From positions 51,651 through 115,650 of the forward strand of contig JAEYRV010000025.1 of NCBI GenBank assembly GCA_023435305.1: 64,000 bases of DNA. Direction: 5' to 3'. Both the position numbers and the translations under genes were made by a program. The notes beneath the pieces were generated by a model that was not told the origin of the DNA, ran no database searches, and was given only the letters and a program-made list of their open reading frames with translations. The stretch comes from Bacillota bacterium (GTDB lineage: Bacteria > Bacillota > Clostridia > Acetivibrionales > DTU013). Positions 9,335-18,385 of the stretch are shown piece after piece (within the stretch, counting starts at the first letter, position 1; the number at the start of each line of letters is the position of its first letter).

Positions 9335-9727
9335 TTATGTTTTTGATTTGAATTCATGCCTGCATTTGGGGCAGGTTATGACTATACTGCCCTTGCCCCT
9401 GGGCAGTCTCAGCTCCGCCCTGCAGGATGGGCATCTGAAAAATCTGTGGGTCTTTGATTCCGCCAGACGTCTGCGCATTTTGCCGAACCATCCGTAGACC
9501 GGGCTTACAAGCATATGGAACTTATAGTTTTCCATTCTCCTCCTGTTGATGTTTTTGGAAAGCATTCTGAAAAAGCACAGCCCAAGAGGAATATATGAAA
9601 TCAGTGCAAGCAGCGGCACTCCCGTAAATCTTATTATAACCGATAAAACAATGGAAAGTATGAGCAGCGCCATAGATAGCTGGTCCGCCCCATATCTTCC
9701 CTCCATGAATCTTTTCAGCCAATTCAT
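9335..9727 (-). CDS. Small membrane protein with C-terminal zinc ribbon
   Basis: The 130-residue protein has two hydrophobic segments (about 17-55), a basic cytoplasmic linker rich in Arg and Lys, and a C-terminal CPSC...CPKC zinc ribbon. Proteins with this layout are common in clostridia but have no known role; the ribbon could bind nucleic acid, protein or a metal. It sits 26 bases after the P-type ATPase and just before the CDF gene, all leftwards, so co-transcription with two metal transporters is likely. A role in metal handling is only a guess by association. Confidence 0.75.
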   Translation of the reverse strand: MNWLKRFMEGRYGADQLSMALLILSIVLSVIIRFTGVPLLALISYIPLGLCFFRMLSKNINRRRMENYKFHMLVSPVYGWFGKMRRRLAESKTHRFFRCPSCRAELRLPRGKGSIVITCPKCRHEFKSKT

Positions 9728-9753
9728 ATGTTAACCCCATTTCATCAATTCCA

Positions 9754-12348
9754 TCATTTTTTTATCGCCGATACAACCAGCTTGACTATTTCAACCACCG
9801 GAATAACTGCCAGCGCAAGGCCTGTGCCTATCAGCAGATTTGTCACCGATAAAGCTTCCAGGTTGAATATCGCATTTATGCCCGGTATGTATATCACGGC
9901 AAGTGTCAGCACAAGAGACAGGATCATAGCGCCAAACAGCACCTTGTTGCGGGTTTTCAGCCTGAATATGGATTTCGTCCTGGATCTCATATTAATGGAA
10001 TGAAAAATCTCACAAAGCGACAGCGTCAGAAACGCCATTGTCATTCCGATTATCTGTGACTGGCCAAAGCCTATATAGTAGGATAAAAGCGTCAGTACAG
10101 CAACCACTATGCCCTGGTAGATCACGCCTGCCGCCATGCCGCCTGCGAAGATGCCTTCATTGGCCTTGCGGGGAGGTCTGCTCATTATATCAGGCTCCGC
10201 CTCCTCCATGCCCAGCGCGATTGCAGGAAATGTGTCCGTCACGAGGTTGATCCACAAGATGTGTATCGGTGTGAAGAGCCTGAATTTCAATAGTGTTGCG
10301 GCAAACAGCGCCAGTACCTCGCTCAGATTCGCAGAAAGCAGGAACTGTATAGCCTTTCTTATGTTGTCGTATATCCTGCGTCCCTCTTCAACTGCCTTAA
10401 CGATACTTGCAAAATTGTCATCCGAAAGGACCATATCGGAAACATTCTTGGATACATCCGTTCCCGTTATGCCCATACCTACACCAATATCAGCCGTTTT
10501 CAGCGCGGGTGCATCATTTACGCCGTCACCGGTCATGGCGGTGATCATGCCGTTCTTTTTCCACGCGCTGACTATACGCACCTTGTGCTCGGGCTGGACA
10601 CGGGCATAAACAGCATAATTGCCGACATTCCTTTCAAACTCTTCATTGGATATCTGATCGAGCTCCGTGCCTGTCAATGCCTGGCTGTCATTTTCTATGA
10701 TGCCCAGCTCCCTGGCTATGGCAACAGCCGTATCCCGGTGGTCTCCGGTTATCATCACAGGCTTGATCCCTGCAGCACGGCATTCCTCGATGGCCGGCTT
10801 CACTTCGGGACGCACCGGATCGATCATGCCTGCAAGTCCGATAAACGTCATATCTCTCTCGAGTGTTTCGGGCGAGATGTTTTCCGGCAGCGTCTCAAGC
10901 TCCTTCATAGCAGCTCCCAGCACCCTCAGCGCCTTGCCTGCCATTTTTCTGTTTTCATCCAGAACCTTTTGCCGCAGCTCATCTGTCAAAGGTACTATAT
11001 CCTTCTCAAGCAGCATCCGGCTGCATATTTTCAACAGTTCGTCCGGGGCTCCCTTTGTATATTGCACCAGTTTGCCCGACTGATCCTTATGGACAGTGGA
11101 CATCATCTTTCTCATGGAATCGAAAGGAGCTTCGGCGATCCTCGGCATCCTGCTCTCTAGCTCTCCTTTATCATAGCCCAGTTCATAAGCATATCGGACC
11201 AAAGCGCTTTCGGTGGGTTCACCAATGACCTCGCTCTTGTCCTCCGAAAGCTCCGCATCATTACAAAGCGCCATTGAAACGGTAAGTGCGGATGTATCGC
11301 CGAACGCATCCACTACAGTCATTTTGTTCTGCGTCAGGGTCCCGGTCTTATCGGAGCAGATGACCTGGGTACAGCCCAAAGTCTCCACTGCCGTAAGCTT
11401 TCTTACTATAGCATTGCGTTTTGACATCCTTGTAACACCGATGGACAGCACCACAGTCACAACAGCAACAAGACCTTCGGGTATGGCAGCCACTGCAAGG
11501 CTGATAGCAAGAAGGAACATTTCAAGCACATGTCCTCCTGAAAAGCCGCCGCTCTGAAGCACACTGAATATGAATATGAAAACGCTTATGCCAAGTACGC
11601 CTATGCTAAGTATCCGGCTAAGACCAGCCAGTGTCTTTTGAAGGGGCGTCTTTTCATCATCGGTTTTTGAAATGATCTCGGCTATCTTTCCCATTTCGGT
11701 ATTCATGCCGGTTTCAACAACAACGCCCTCACCCCGTCCGTATACGACGTTAGTGCCCATGTAAGCCATATTGTGCCTGTCGCCCAACGGTATATCATTT
11801 TCCTTTTCGGATATGTTTTGGCTGTTCTTTTCAGAAGGAACTGACTCTCCCGTCAGTGAGGCCTCCTCGATTTTGAGACTTGATGCCTCGATGAGCCTCA
11901 TGTCCGCCGGCACCGCATCGCCTGCCTCCAGCAGAACGATGTCGCCCGGTACAATTTCTTCCGACTTTATCTGGACTGCATGGCCGTTTCTCCTTACCTT
12001 TGAGAAAGGAGAGGACATTCTTGCCAATGCTTCTATTGCTTTTTCAGCCTTTCCCTCCTGTACGACTCCAAGGACTGAATTGAGGACTACGACCATCAGA
12101 ATTATGACGGCATCTGCGATCTCAGCAGCTATTCCCGATATAACGGCAGCAGCGATCAAAACTATGACCATCGGATCCTTCATTTGTTCAAAAAACTTCC
12201 GGATCACGGTTTTCTTCTTTCCTTCGACAAGCCTGTTGCGGCCGAATTTATCAAGCCTGAGTACTGCCTCGTCGGCTCCTATTCCATTTCTGGATGTCTC
12301 CTGTGATTTTAGAACGGCATCTGTTTCCTCCAGATAATACTTCATCAT
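9754..12348 (-). CDS. Calcium-type P-type ATPase (P2, SERCA/PMCA-like)
   Basis: This is a P-type cation pump of 864 residues. Visible elements in order: N-terminal cation ATPase domain, actuator loop TGES at 167-170, membrane motif PEGL at 290-293 (the Ca2+-site glutamate motif of SERCA/PMCA pumps), phosphorylation site DKTGTLTQ with Asp333, KGAPD nucleotide site, TGDH and TGDGVNDAPALK hinge motifs, and four further C-terminal membrane segments with NLVTDTFPAIALG. These place it among Ca2+ (possibly Mn2+) exporters. AAAGGA precedes the double ATG; I use the first. Confidence 0.93.
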   Translation of the reverse strand: MMKYYLEETDAVLKSQETSRNGIGADEAVLRLDKFGRNRLVEGKKKTVIRKFFEQMKDPMVIVLIAAAVISGIAAEIADAVIILMVVVLNSVLGVVQEGKAEKAIEALARMSSPFSKVRRNGHAVQIKSEEIVPGDIVLLEAGDAVPADMRLIEASSLKIEEASLTGESVPSEKNSQNISEKENDIPLGDRHNMAYMGTNVVYGRGEGVVVETGMNTEMGKIAEIISKTDDEKTPLQKTLAGLSRILSIGVLGISVFIFIFSVLQSGGFSGGHVLEMFLLAISLAVAAIPEGLVAVVTVVLSIGVTRMSKRNAIVRKLTAVETLGCTQVICSDKTGTLTQNKMTVVDAFGDTSALTVSMALCNDAELSEDKSEVIGEPTESALVRYAYELGYDKGELESRMPRIAEAPFDSMRKMMSTVHKDQSGKLVQYTKGAPDELLKICSRMLLEKDIVPLTDELRQKVLDENRKMAGKALRVLGAAMKELETLPENISPETLERDMTFIGLAGMIDPVRPEVKPAIEECRAAGIKPVMITGDHRDTAVAIARELGIIENDSQALTGTELDQISNEEFERNVGNYAVYARVQPEHKVRIVSAWKKNGMITAMTGDGVNDAPALKTADIGVGMGITGTDVSKNVSDMVLSDDNFASIVKAVEEGRRIYDNIRKAIQFLLSANLSEVLALFAATLLKFRLFTPIHILWINLVTDTFPAIALGMEEAEPDIMSRPPRKANEGIFAGGMAAGVIYQGIVVAVLTLLSYYIGFGQSQIIGMTMAFLTLSLCEIFHSINMRSRTKSIFRLKTRNKVLFGAMILSLVLTLAVIYIPGINAIFNLEALSVTNLLIGTGLALAVIPVVEIVKLVVSAIKK

Positions 12349-12411
12349 GGGTTCCTTTCAAACAAGTGAATTTTTAGAATATAATACCAATATAATTATA
12401 GCACTTCAACA

Positions 12412-12439
12412 ATAATATATATTAATTATATTGTGTCAA
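12412..12439 (-). promoter_or_regulatory. Probable promoter of the P-type ATPase gene
   Basis: Leftward TTGACA (12439-12434), 16-base spacer, TATTAT (12417-12412). It lies about 65 bases before the ATPase start codon in an AT-rich gap. Confidence 0.55.
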
Positions 12440-12483
12440 TCTATACGAAATGCAAACCATAAATGTCTTGCATCAGTGCAAAA

Positions 12484-12513
12484 AAACCGGGATTCCACTG
12501 TTCATCCCGGTTT
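12484..12513. terminator. Terminator after the fusion gene (could act both ways)
   Basis: A 10-bp perfect stem AAACCGGGAT/ATCCCGGTTT around a 10-base loop has A runs on one side and T runs on the other, so it makes a good terminator for the leftward fusion gene that ends at 12541. Confidence 0.8.
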
Positions 12514-12540
12514 TTTTCATATTATCAGATATTTGATGCG

Positions 12541-15072
12541 TCAAGCTGTCACGATCTTGCTCTCTGCCTGCAGGCCAAGTCTTTCTACAGCCCACTCGCG
12601 CATTTTATATTTGAGTATCTTGCCTGCGGCATTCATGGGGAACTCATTTATAAATTCCACATAGCGCGGCGTTTTATGCTTTGCCATATGCGTACGGCAA
12701 TACTCCTTAATATCCTCATCCGTCATTTCCATGCCTTCCTTCAGGATGACACAGGCCATTATTTCTTCGCCGTACTGCTTGCTGGGCACACCGATGACCT
12801 GAACGTCCTTTACCTTGGGATGGGTGTATATGAAATCCTCGATCTCCTTTGGATATATGTTCTCGCCGCCACGGATGATCATGTCCTTTATTCTTCCCGT
12901 TATTTTATAATAACCGTTTTCATCCACCCTTGCCAGGTCTCCCGTGTGGAGCCAGCCATCCTTGTCTATGGCTGCGGCTGTAGCTTCGGGCATCTTGTAG
13001 TAGCCCTTCATGATATTATAGCCGCGGGCTACAAACTCTCCGTCAGTGTTGGGAGGCAGCTCCTCATTGGTCTCGGGATTTACGATCCTGCACTCCACAC
13101 CCGGAAGAGCGCGGCCTACGGTGTTGACCCTGAGCTCGACGGAATCATCGACACGGCTCTGGGTACAGCCAGGTGACGACTCTGTCTGTCCGAATACGAT
13201 TGTTATTTCCTTCATATTCATCTTCTCAAGAACGTCCTGCATGACCTTTATGGGGCATGGACTTCCCGCCATTATACCGGTCCTCATATATGAGAAATCA
13301 GTCTTCGAAAAATCTTCATGCTCCATCATGGCGATAAACATAGTGGGAACGCCATGGAACGCTGTGATTTTCTCTTTATTTATACAATCCAGAGACTGCT
13401 TCGGAGAAAAATACGGGATCGGTGACATTGTAACGCCGTGGGTCATGGAAGCCGTCATTGCAAGCACCATGCCAAAGCAATGGAACATGGGCACATGTAT
13501 CATCATCCGATCGGCAGTTGAAAGATCCATGCAGTCTCCGATACACTTTCCGTTGTTCACCACGTTGTAGTGGGTGAGCATGACTCCCTTCGGGAATCCT
13601 GTGGTGCCAGATGTATACTGCATGTTACAGACGTCATTCTTATTGATCGACATTGCACGGCGGAATACTTCCTCAACAGGCGTCCTGTCAGCTAATGCCA
13701 TGGCTTCGTCCCAGGTGAGGCAGCCCTTCTGCCTGGATTCTACAGTAATTACATTGCGCAGGAATGGCAGCCTCTTCATGTGGAGCGGTTTCCCCGCCTC
13801 CGCATTCTCAAGCTCCGGACATAATTCCTTTATGATCTCAACATAATTTGAATCCTTAAAGCCGTCTATCATGACCAGCGTATGCGTGTCGGACTGGCGG
13901 AGCAGATATTCAGCCTCATATACCTTATATGCGGTGTTGACTGTCACGAGCACTGCCCCGATCTTTGTGGCCGCCCAGAATGTGATGTACCACTGCGGCA
14001 CATTGGTAGCCCATATGGCCACATGATCGCCCGGCTTGACGCCAAGCGCAATAAGTGACCTGGCAAATTTATCCACATCATCCCTGAACTCGGAATATGT
14101 CCTTGTATAATCCATAGTAGTATATCTGAAGGCATACTGGTCCGGGAATTCATCCACTATACGGTCCAGTACCTGCGGGAAGGTAAGGTCGATCAGCGCA
14201 TCCTTTTCCCATATGAACTGTCCGGTCTTTGCATTGTTGTAAAACAGACGTCCCTTCTGGTATCCCTTTTGCATGTACTTCTCCATGTAGTTTACAAAAT
14301 GCGGGAATACTATACCTGCATCGCTGAGATCGCTGGACCATCTTTTTACCCATTCCAGCGAAACATATCCCTCGTAATTGATAGAGTTCAATGCGCGCAT
14401 GAAGTCATCTATGGGCATATCGCCCTCTCCCATCATCCTGTATGAGACCTTTCCGTTTTCGATGATGGAGTCCTTGACATGTACATACTTTATATAAGCG
14501 CCGAGATTCTGCACGGTCCTGCCCGGTGTCTCGTCGGCGAACCGGTACGGATGATGTACGTCCCAGAGTGCTCCTACTGCGTCGCAGCCCACGTGGTTCA
14601 GCAGATCACACAGGCGCTTTGTGTCAGCATATACACCATTTGTCTCCACCAGCAAAGTGACGCCTTTTTCTTCTGCGATCGGTGCAAGCTTCTTTAGTGC
14701 ATCCAATACTATATTGTCGTCGACCTCGCCCTCAGCATGGGGTTCCAGATCTGCGAGTATGCGAATATAAGGAGTTTTGAGCTTAACGGCCAATTCGATG
14801 TATTCAACTATTTCTGAATGGTTCGCATTGGCGTTTTCCCCGAATTTCAGGCAGCATCCCGAGGAAAGGCACGGAATCTCGATACGCAGCTCTGAAAGCT
14901 TCCTGATGGTGTTGGGAAGCTCAGCCTCAGTAAACGGCTTTGCCCTGACAGCAAATATATCCTTGCCGAGCCCTCTGATCTCAATGCCGTCGAACCCTAT
15001 GTCCTTTGCCATTGAATAAATATCGGACCAGTCAAAATCCGGACATCCAAGTGTTGAAAACGCTAGTTTCAT
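12541..15072 (-). CDS. Fused TIM-barrel sugar isomerase/epimerase domain and acyl-CoA ligase
   Basis: The 843-residue protein joins two enzymes in one frame. Residues 1-265 form a xylose-isomerase-like TIM barrel (sugar phosphate isomerase/epimerase family) with metal ligands in the expected places: Glu143 (VETNG), Asp171 (WDVHH), His198 (VHVKD) and Glu240 (SLEW). Residues 280-843 form a complete adenylate-forming fatty-acid-type CoA ligase: AMP loop TSGTTGFPKG at 487-496, GQTESSPG, GWLHTGDLA, KDMIIRGGENIYPKEIE and the C-terminal NAAGKILK lysine. No stop or ribosome site lies between the halves. The gene stands alone behind a T-box and before a terminator. The ATG at 15072 follows GAGGAGGAG. 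The acyl substrate and the isomerase substrate cannot be read from sequence. Confidence 0.88.
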   Translation of the reverse strand: MKLAFSTLGCPDFDWSDIYSMAKDIGFDGIEIRGLGKDIFAVRAKPFTEAELPNTIRKLSELRIEIPCLSSGCCLKFGENANANHSEIVEYIELAVKLKTPYIRILADLEPHAEGEVDDNIVLDALKKLAPIAEEKGVTLLVETNGVYADTKRLCDLLNHVGCDAVGALWDVHHPYRFADETPGRTVQNLGAYIKYVHVKDSIIENGKVSYRMMGEGDMPIDDFMRALNSINYEGYVSLEWVKRWSSDLSDAGIVFPHFVNYMEKYMQKGYQKGRLFYNNAKTGQFIWEKDALIDLTFPQVLDRIVDEFPDQYAFRYTTMDYTRTYSEFRDDVDKFARSLIALGVKPGDHVAIWATNVPQWYITFWAATKIGAVLVTVNTAYKVYEAEYLLRQSDTHTLVMIDGFKDSNYVEIIKELCPELENAEAGKPLHMKRLPFLRNVITVESRQKGCLTWDEAMALADRTPVEEVFRRAMSINKNDVCNMQYTSGTTGFPKGVMLTHYNVVNNGKCIGDCMDLSTADRMMIHVPMFHCFGMVLAMTASMTHGVTMSPIPYFSPKQSLDCINKEKITAFHGVPTMFIAMMEHEDFSKTDFSYMRTGIMAGSPCPIKVMQDVLEKMNMKEITIVFGQTESSPGCTQSRVDDSVELRVNTVGRALPGVECRIVNPETNEELPPNTDGEFVARGYNIMKGYYKMPEATAAAIDKDGWLHTGDLARVDENGYYKITGRIKDMIIRGGENIYPKEIEDFIYTHPKVKDVQVIGVPSKQYGEEIMACVILKEGMEMTDEDIKEYCRTHMAKHKTPRYVEFINEFPMNAAGKILKYKMREWAVERLGLQAESKIVTA

Positions 15073-15114
15073 TTTAACTCCTCCTCTTACAATAAATATT
15101 TTCTGCCGGGCACC

Positions 15115-15455
15115 GTCCTGCCGAAATCAAAAAAGACCTCCGCCTCACAGCATTTCTGCCGGAGACGAAAGTCTGACTTCCGCGGTACCACTCCAATTGG
15201 TATAGATATACCCTCTTCTTGAAGCATCGATCGATGAATGATGAATGCCCTCCCTTTATAACGGCGGGAAACCCGTTCGAACCTACTTGCCATGCAGCCC
15301 GTTCCCTTCATATATCCGGGAAATCTGCCTCAGCTTTCAGCTGACTGCTCAAGGGTGAGTCCACAATCGCTCCGTGCGCTGTTTTTCAGCAAACAACAGC
15401 TCTCTTTGGCACCGGCGGGCGAAGTGTTTTCCCTATCAACGCATTTACCTGTTTT
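15115..15455 (-). promoter_or_regulatory. T-box leader, specifier probably CUC (Leu), before the fusion gene
   Basis: Reading leftwards, the leader has the T-box hallmarks: AGAGAGCTG (AG bulge of stem I) near 15404, the invariant TGGTACCGCG about 15191-15182, and a terminator stem ending in TTTTTT about 15135. The specifier loop can be drawn from short helices: GGG with CCC below, CAC with GTG above, leaving GACTCA, so the triplet before the conserved purine is CTC. That reads Leu. T-boxes sense uncharged tRNA and open transcription when the amino acid is short. The T-box itself is clear; the specifier is my structural reading. Confidence 0.85.
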
Positions 15456-15460
15456 TTAGT

Positions 15461-15489
15461 ATGCTACCAAAATCTTTCCTGTTTGTCAA
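15461..15489 (-). promoter_or_regulatory. Promoter of the T-box leader
   Basis: Leftward TTGACA (15489-15484), 17-base spacer, TAGCAT (15466-15461). The start of transcription would be near 15454, just before stem I of the T-box. Confidence 0.7.
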
Positions 15490-15499
15490 GGGAATTTTC

Positions 15500-15604
15500 G
15501 GGGTCAGGCTTGAAAAATTCCTTTATTATTCGGGATCAGACCTGAGTAACTCCTTTATTATTCGGTAATACTAATAATTAGGGAATTTCTCAAGCCTGAC
15601 CCCC
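15500..15604. repeat. MITE/REP-like inverted repeat
   Basis: The arms GGGGTCAGGCTTGAAAAATT (from 15500) and its near-perfect reverse complement (15583-15604) flank about 60 bases that hold two direct copies of TCCTTTATTATTCGG. The element ends 14 bases before the radical SAM start and lies back to back with the T-box promoter. No coding capacity. It could be a short non-autonomous mobile element or a REP-type hairpin. Confidence 0.6.
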
Positions 15605-15618
15605 TTGGAGAGTACGGT

Positions 15619-17184
15619 ATGGAAAGAAAACCATTATTACTGATAGCATTTTACAATAAGAAAGCGCTGGGCGTTAGATATCTGGAAAGGTCACTTGTTA
15701 AATCCGGATATAATGTTTATATTTTGTTTTTAAAGAACTTCAATAGTAAAAGGCCTGACCCTGTCACCACAGAAGACCTCCTTTTACTTGAGAAACTGGT
15801 CGCAAGGCTGAAACCCGGCCTTATAGGACTAAGCGTCATGTCAACTCTTTATCTGGAATCTGTTGTTTCAGTAAACAGTTTTCTAAGGAAGACGTTTAAT
15901 ATACCAATAGTTTGGGGCGGCGTTTATGCCTCGATGTTCCCGGAAGAGTGTCTTGCGCATGCAGATTTTGTTCTGCGTGGTGAGTGCGAGGAGGCTGTCG
16001 TTGACCTTGCTTCAGCAGTACTCAGCAATAAGGACTACAGAGGCATAAAAAATCTGGCATACAAGGAGCCCTTGTACGACACCGAAGGAAAACCAGTGAT
16101 CAACGAACTGAGACCGCTGTGTGAGGATCTGGACAAGCTGGGCTATCCGATTTTCGGCTTGAAAAACAAATTTTACATAGATGACGGCCGCATTGGATTC
16201 GGCGATCCAATGAACGATTCTGTCAGCTATGAGCTGTCTGCCTCAAGGGGCTGCCCTTTTATGTGTTCTTACTGCTGTTCGATCAACCTGAAAAGACTGT
16301 ATATGAGAAACGGAAGGTACTTGCGTTTCAGAAGCGCAGCAAGCGTGATTAGCGAGCTTGAGGAAGCCTTGGTAAATAACAGATCGATAAGGGTGATACA
16401 TTTCTGGGATGAAATATTTCCCGATGACAACTCGTGGATAACAGCATTTACAAGCCTGTACAAGTCGCGGATAGGGCTGCCGTTTGAAATCTGGGCTCAT
16501 CCTCTTCGGTTAGACAGCAGCACCATATCCAAGCTTGTGGAAGCGGGTCTATACAAGGTAGTTATGGGTATACAAAGCGGTTCGCCGCATATCCGCAGGG
16601 AAATTTTCCATAGGACGGAGACTCAGGAGGATGTGTTTGAAGCAGCCAGGATACTAAGCAGAAGCAAGGTACCCCAGGTGGTATATGACTTCATACTCCG
16701 ACACCCCTTCGAAAGTGAAGAAGATATAAAACAGACATATTTACTCTGTTCAGGTCTTGAGAGACCTTTTGAACTGCAGCTCCATGGACTTATCCTCTTT
16801 CCGGGAACGGATCTGGCGATAGCAGCCCAAAAGGAGGACCCGAATATCATGGATTCTTTAGTCCCGGGCCATAATAACCGTATAGAGGATAAATACAAAA
16901 GCTATTGGGGACAGAAAAGCAGCAATAGTACAATGAATTACTGGTATTCACTGATATACCTCAGCCAATTCAGATCCGGCCTTCTGATCTCAAGATTATT
17001 CAAGGACATCTTCCCATCATCCTTGGCTGTGAGTACTGTGCAGCTGCTGCACAAGCTATACCGTCCCGCGGCCAGGATAAGATACCTGTACAAAAAGCTT
17101 TCACTGCTCATCAGATCAGCTTCGGTCAGAAGGAACAACTTAAAGGACAGCAGGCAGACTGTACAGTATAATGAGGGAAAGTGA
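15619..17184 (+). CDS. B12-binding-domain radical SAM protein
   Basis: The 521-residue protein has an N-terminal cobalamin-binding-like Rossmann domain (about 1-140; IGLSVMSTLYLESV, IVWGGVYASMFPEE) and a radical SAM core with the cluster motif CPFMCSYCC near 215, followed by the Elp3/MiaB-like barrel and a C-terminal helical region. The canonical DxHxxG cobalamin motif is not seen, so B12 may not bind through histidine. Class members methylate, rearrange or couple varied substrates; the substrate here is unknown. TTGGAGAG precedes the ATG. The stop overlaps the next start by four bases (GTGA), so it is co-translated with the papain-like gene. Confidence 0.85.
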   Translation: MERKPLLLIAFYNKKALGVRYLERSLVKSGYNVYILFLKNFNSKRPDPVTTEDLLLLEKLVARLKPGLIGLSVMSTLYLESVVSVNSFLRKTFNIPIVWGGVYASMFPEECLAHADFVLRGECEEAVVDLASAVLSNKDYRGIKNLAYKEPLYDTEGKPVINELRPLCEDLDKLGYPIFGLKNKFYIDDGRIGFGDPMNDSVSYELSASRGCPFMCSYCCSINLKRLYMRNGRYLRFRSAASVISELEEALVNNRSIRVIHFWDEIFPDDNSWITAFTSLYKSRIGLPFEIWAHPLRLDSSTISKLVEAGLYKVVMGIQSGSPHIRREIFHRTETQEDVFEAARILSRSKVPQVVYDFILRHPFESEEDIKQTYLLCSGLERPFELQLHGLILFPGTDLAIAAQKEDPNIMDSLVPGHNNRIEDKYKSYWGQKSSNSTMNYWYSLIYLSQFRSGLLISRLFKDIFPSSLAVSTVQLLHKLYRPAARIRYLYKKLSLLIRSASVRRNNLKDSRQTVQYNEGK

Positions 17185-18041
17185 AAAAACGAGTTCTGAT
17201 GATATGTATAATATTGACTGCATTCACAATCTCAGCAACAGTCGTCCTGAGAATCTCAATGGCTGTCATAGAACCGGAGGCACATATATTTCCGGACTAT
17301 CCCAGGATCGATCTGGAACATGTGCTGTCAAAAGAGTCATTTTCAAAAGAAGATTACAATATTCTTTATTTCCAGACCGGCCTTGGCAGATCTGCAATTG
17401 ATGAGATAAAAAGCGGCAACAGTGATTGGGCACAACGTATGCTGCTGTTTCAAGACAAGTTTTTTGCCAGAATAAGCTACATATGTGAAAAAAACAGTCC
17501 CGTTTCAAGGGAAGAATCTATTGTGGATGAAAGCGGCAGCTACATAGCAGGTACAGAGCTGGCACCACTTCATGAGGGGTATATTCTTGTGACAAAATCC
17601 TCCCATACCTATGGTTGGAGGAACGGACATTCCGCGCTGGTGATCGATGCGGTCAACGGCAGAACACTTGAATCGGTGGTGCTTGGAAAAAACTCCTCCA
17701 TTCAGGATATATGCAAGTGGACCAACTACCCCAATTTTATCCTGCTCAGGCCGAAGAACTGCTCATATGAAGAGATGAAAGCAATAGCAGACACTGCACA
17801 GGAACTGTTGTTAGATATACCATATGACCTGACTGTAGGTATTTTCAGCCCAAAGCATGCAGGCATGGATAAAATCACTGGGACACACTGCTCTCATCTG
17901 ATCTGGCAGGCCTACAGCTATTATGGATTTGATCTGGATTCCGACGGAGGAGCCCTGGTGACTCCCAATGACATAGCAAACAGTCCGATGCTTGAGGTAG
18001 TACAGGTTTATGGTGTGGACCCCGGAAATATCTGGCCATGA
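17181..18041 (+). CDS. Exported permuted papain-like (NlpC/P60, YiiX type) hydrolase
   Basis: The 286-residue protein begins with a GTG start (GAGGGAAA upstream) and a signal-anchor-like hydrophobic segment (about 4-25). The rest resembles circularly permuted NlpC/P60 amidases of the YiiX/YebB type: His150 in the strand motif NGHSALVID comes before Cys237 in THCSHLIWQAY, the reverse of the usual order. Such enzymes cleave peptide or lipid amide bonds, often in the cell envelope. The four-base overlap with the radical SAM gene implies a joint function that is not known to me. Confidence 0.75.
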   Translation: MKKRVLMICIILTAFTISATVVLRISMAVIEPEAHIFPDYPRIDLEHVLSKESFSKEDYNILYFQTGLGRSAIDEIKSGNSDWAQRMLLFQDKFFARISYICEKNSPVSREESIVDESGSYIAGTELAPLHEGYILVTKSSHTYGWRNGHSALVIDAVNGRTLESVVLGKNSSIQDICKWTNYPNFILLRPKNCSYEEMKAIADTAQELLLDIPYDLTVGIFSPKHAGMDKITGTHCSHLIWQAYSYYGFDLDSDGGALVTPNDIANSPMLEVVQVYGVDPGNIWP

Positions 18042-18052
18042 TATTCTCACCA

Positions 18053-18154
18053 TTGAAATCACCCGACAGTTGAAATCGCCCGACAGTTGAAATCACCCGA
18101 CCGCTGGAATCGCCCGACAGTTGAAATCACCCGACCGCTGGAATCGCCTGAGGT
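18053..18154. repeat. Tandem repeat, six 17-base units
   Basis: Six consecutive 17-base units, TTGAAATCACCCGACAG and variants with GCTGGAATCGCC, start 12 bases after the stop codon of the papain-like gene. No start codon or RNA fold of note is present. Confidence 0.9.
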
Positions 18155-18288
18155 ATTTGTTATATATTGACTTCATTTTGTTTCTATGATATCTTTTTGT
18201 TAAGCAAAAAAGGGGTGTATTGATTAAGTGGAAGATTCACCGGTTCCCGAGCGAAGTATTATCGAGCATAATTATATAAATAATAAGA

Positions 18289-18338
18289 ACGGCAAAATAA
18301 AGGACAGTTGTTTTTCTGTCCTGTTTATTTGCCGTTTT
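18289..18338 (+). terminator. Terminator hairpin upstream of the HlyC/CorC gene
   Basis: A long imperfect stem, ACGGCAAAATAAAGGACAG against CTGTCCTGTTTATTTGCCGT, ends in TTTTAATATTTT. It probably ends transcription from the radical SAM operon before the next gene. Confidence 0.65.
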
Positions 18339-18385
18339 AATATTTTAAGGTGATTTGACACTGTGGTTTTGGGAGGTTATTGGAT

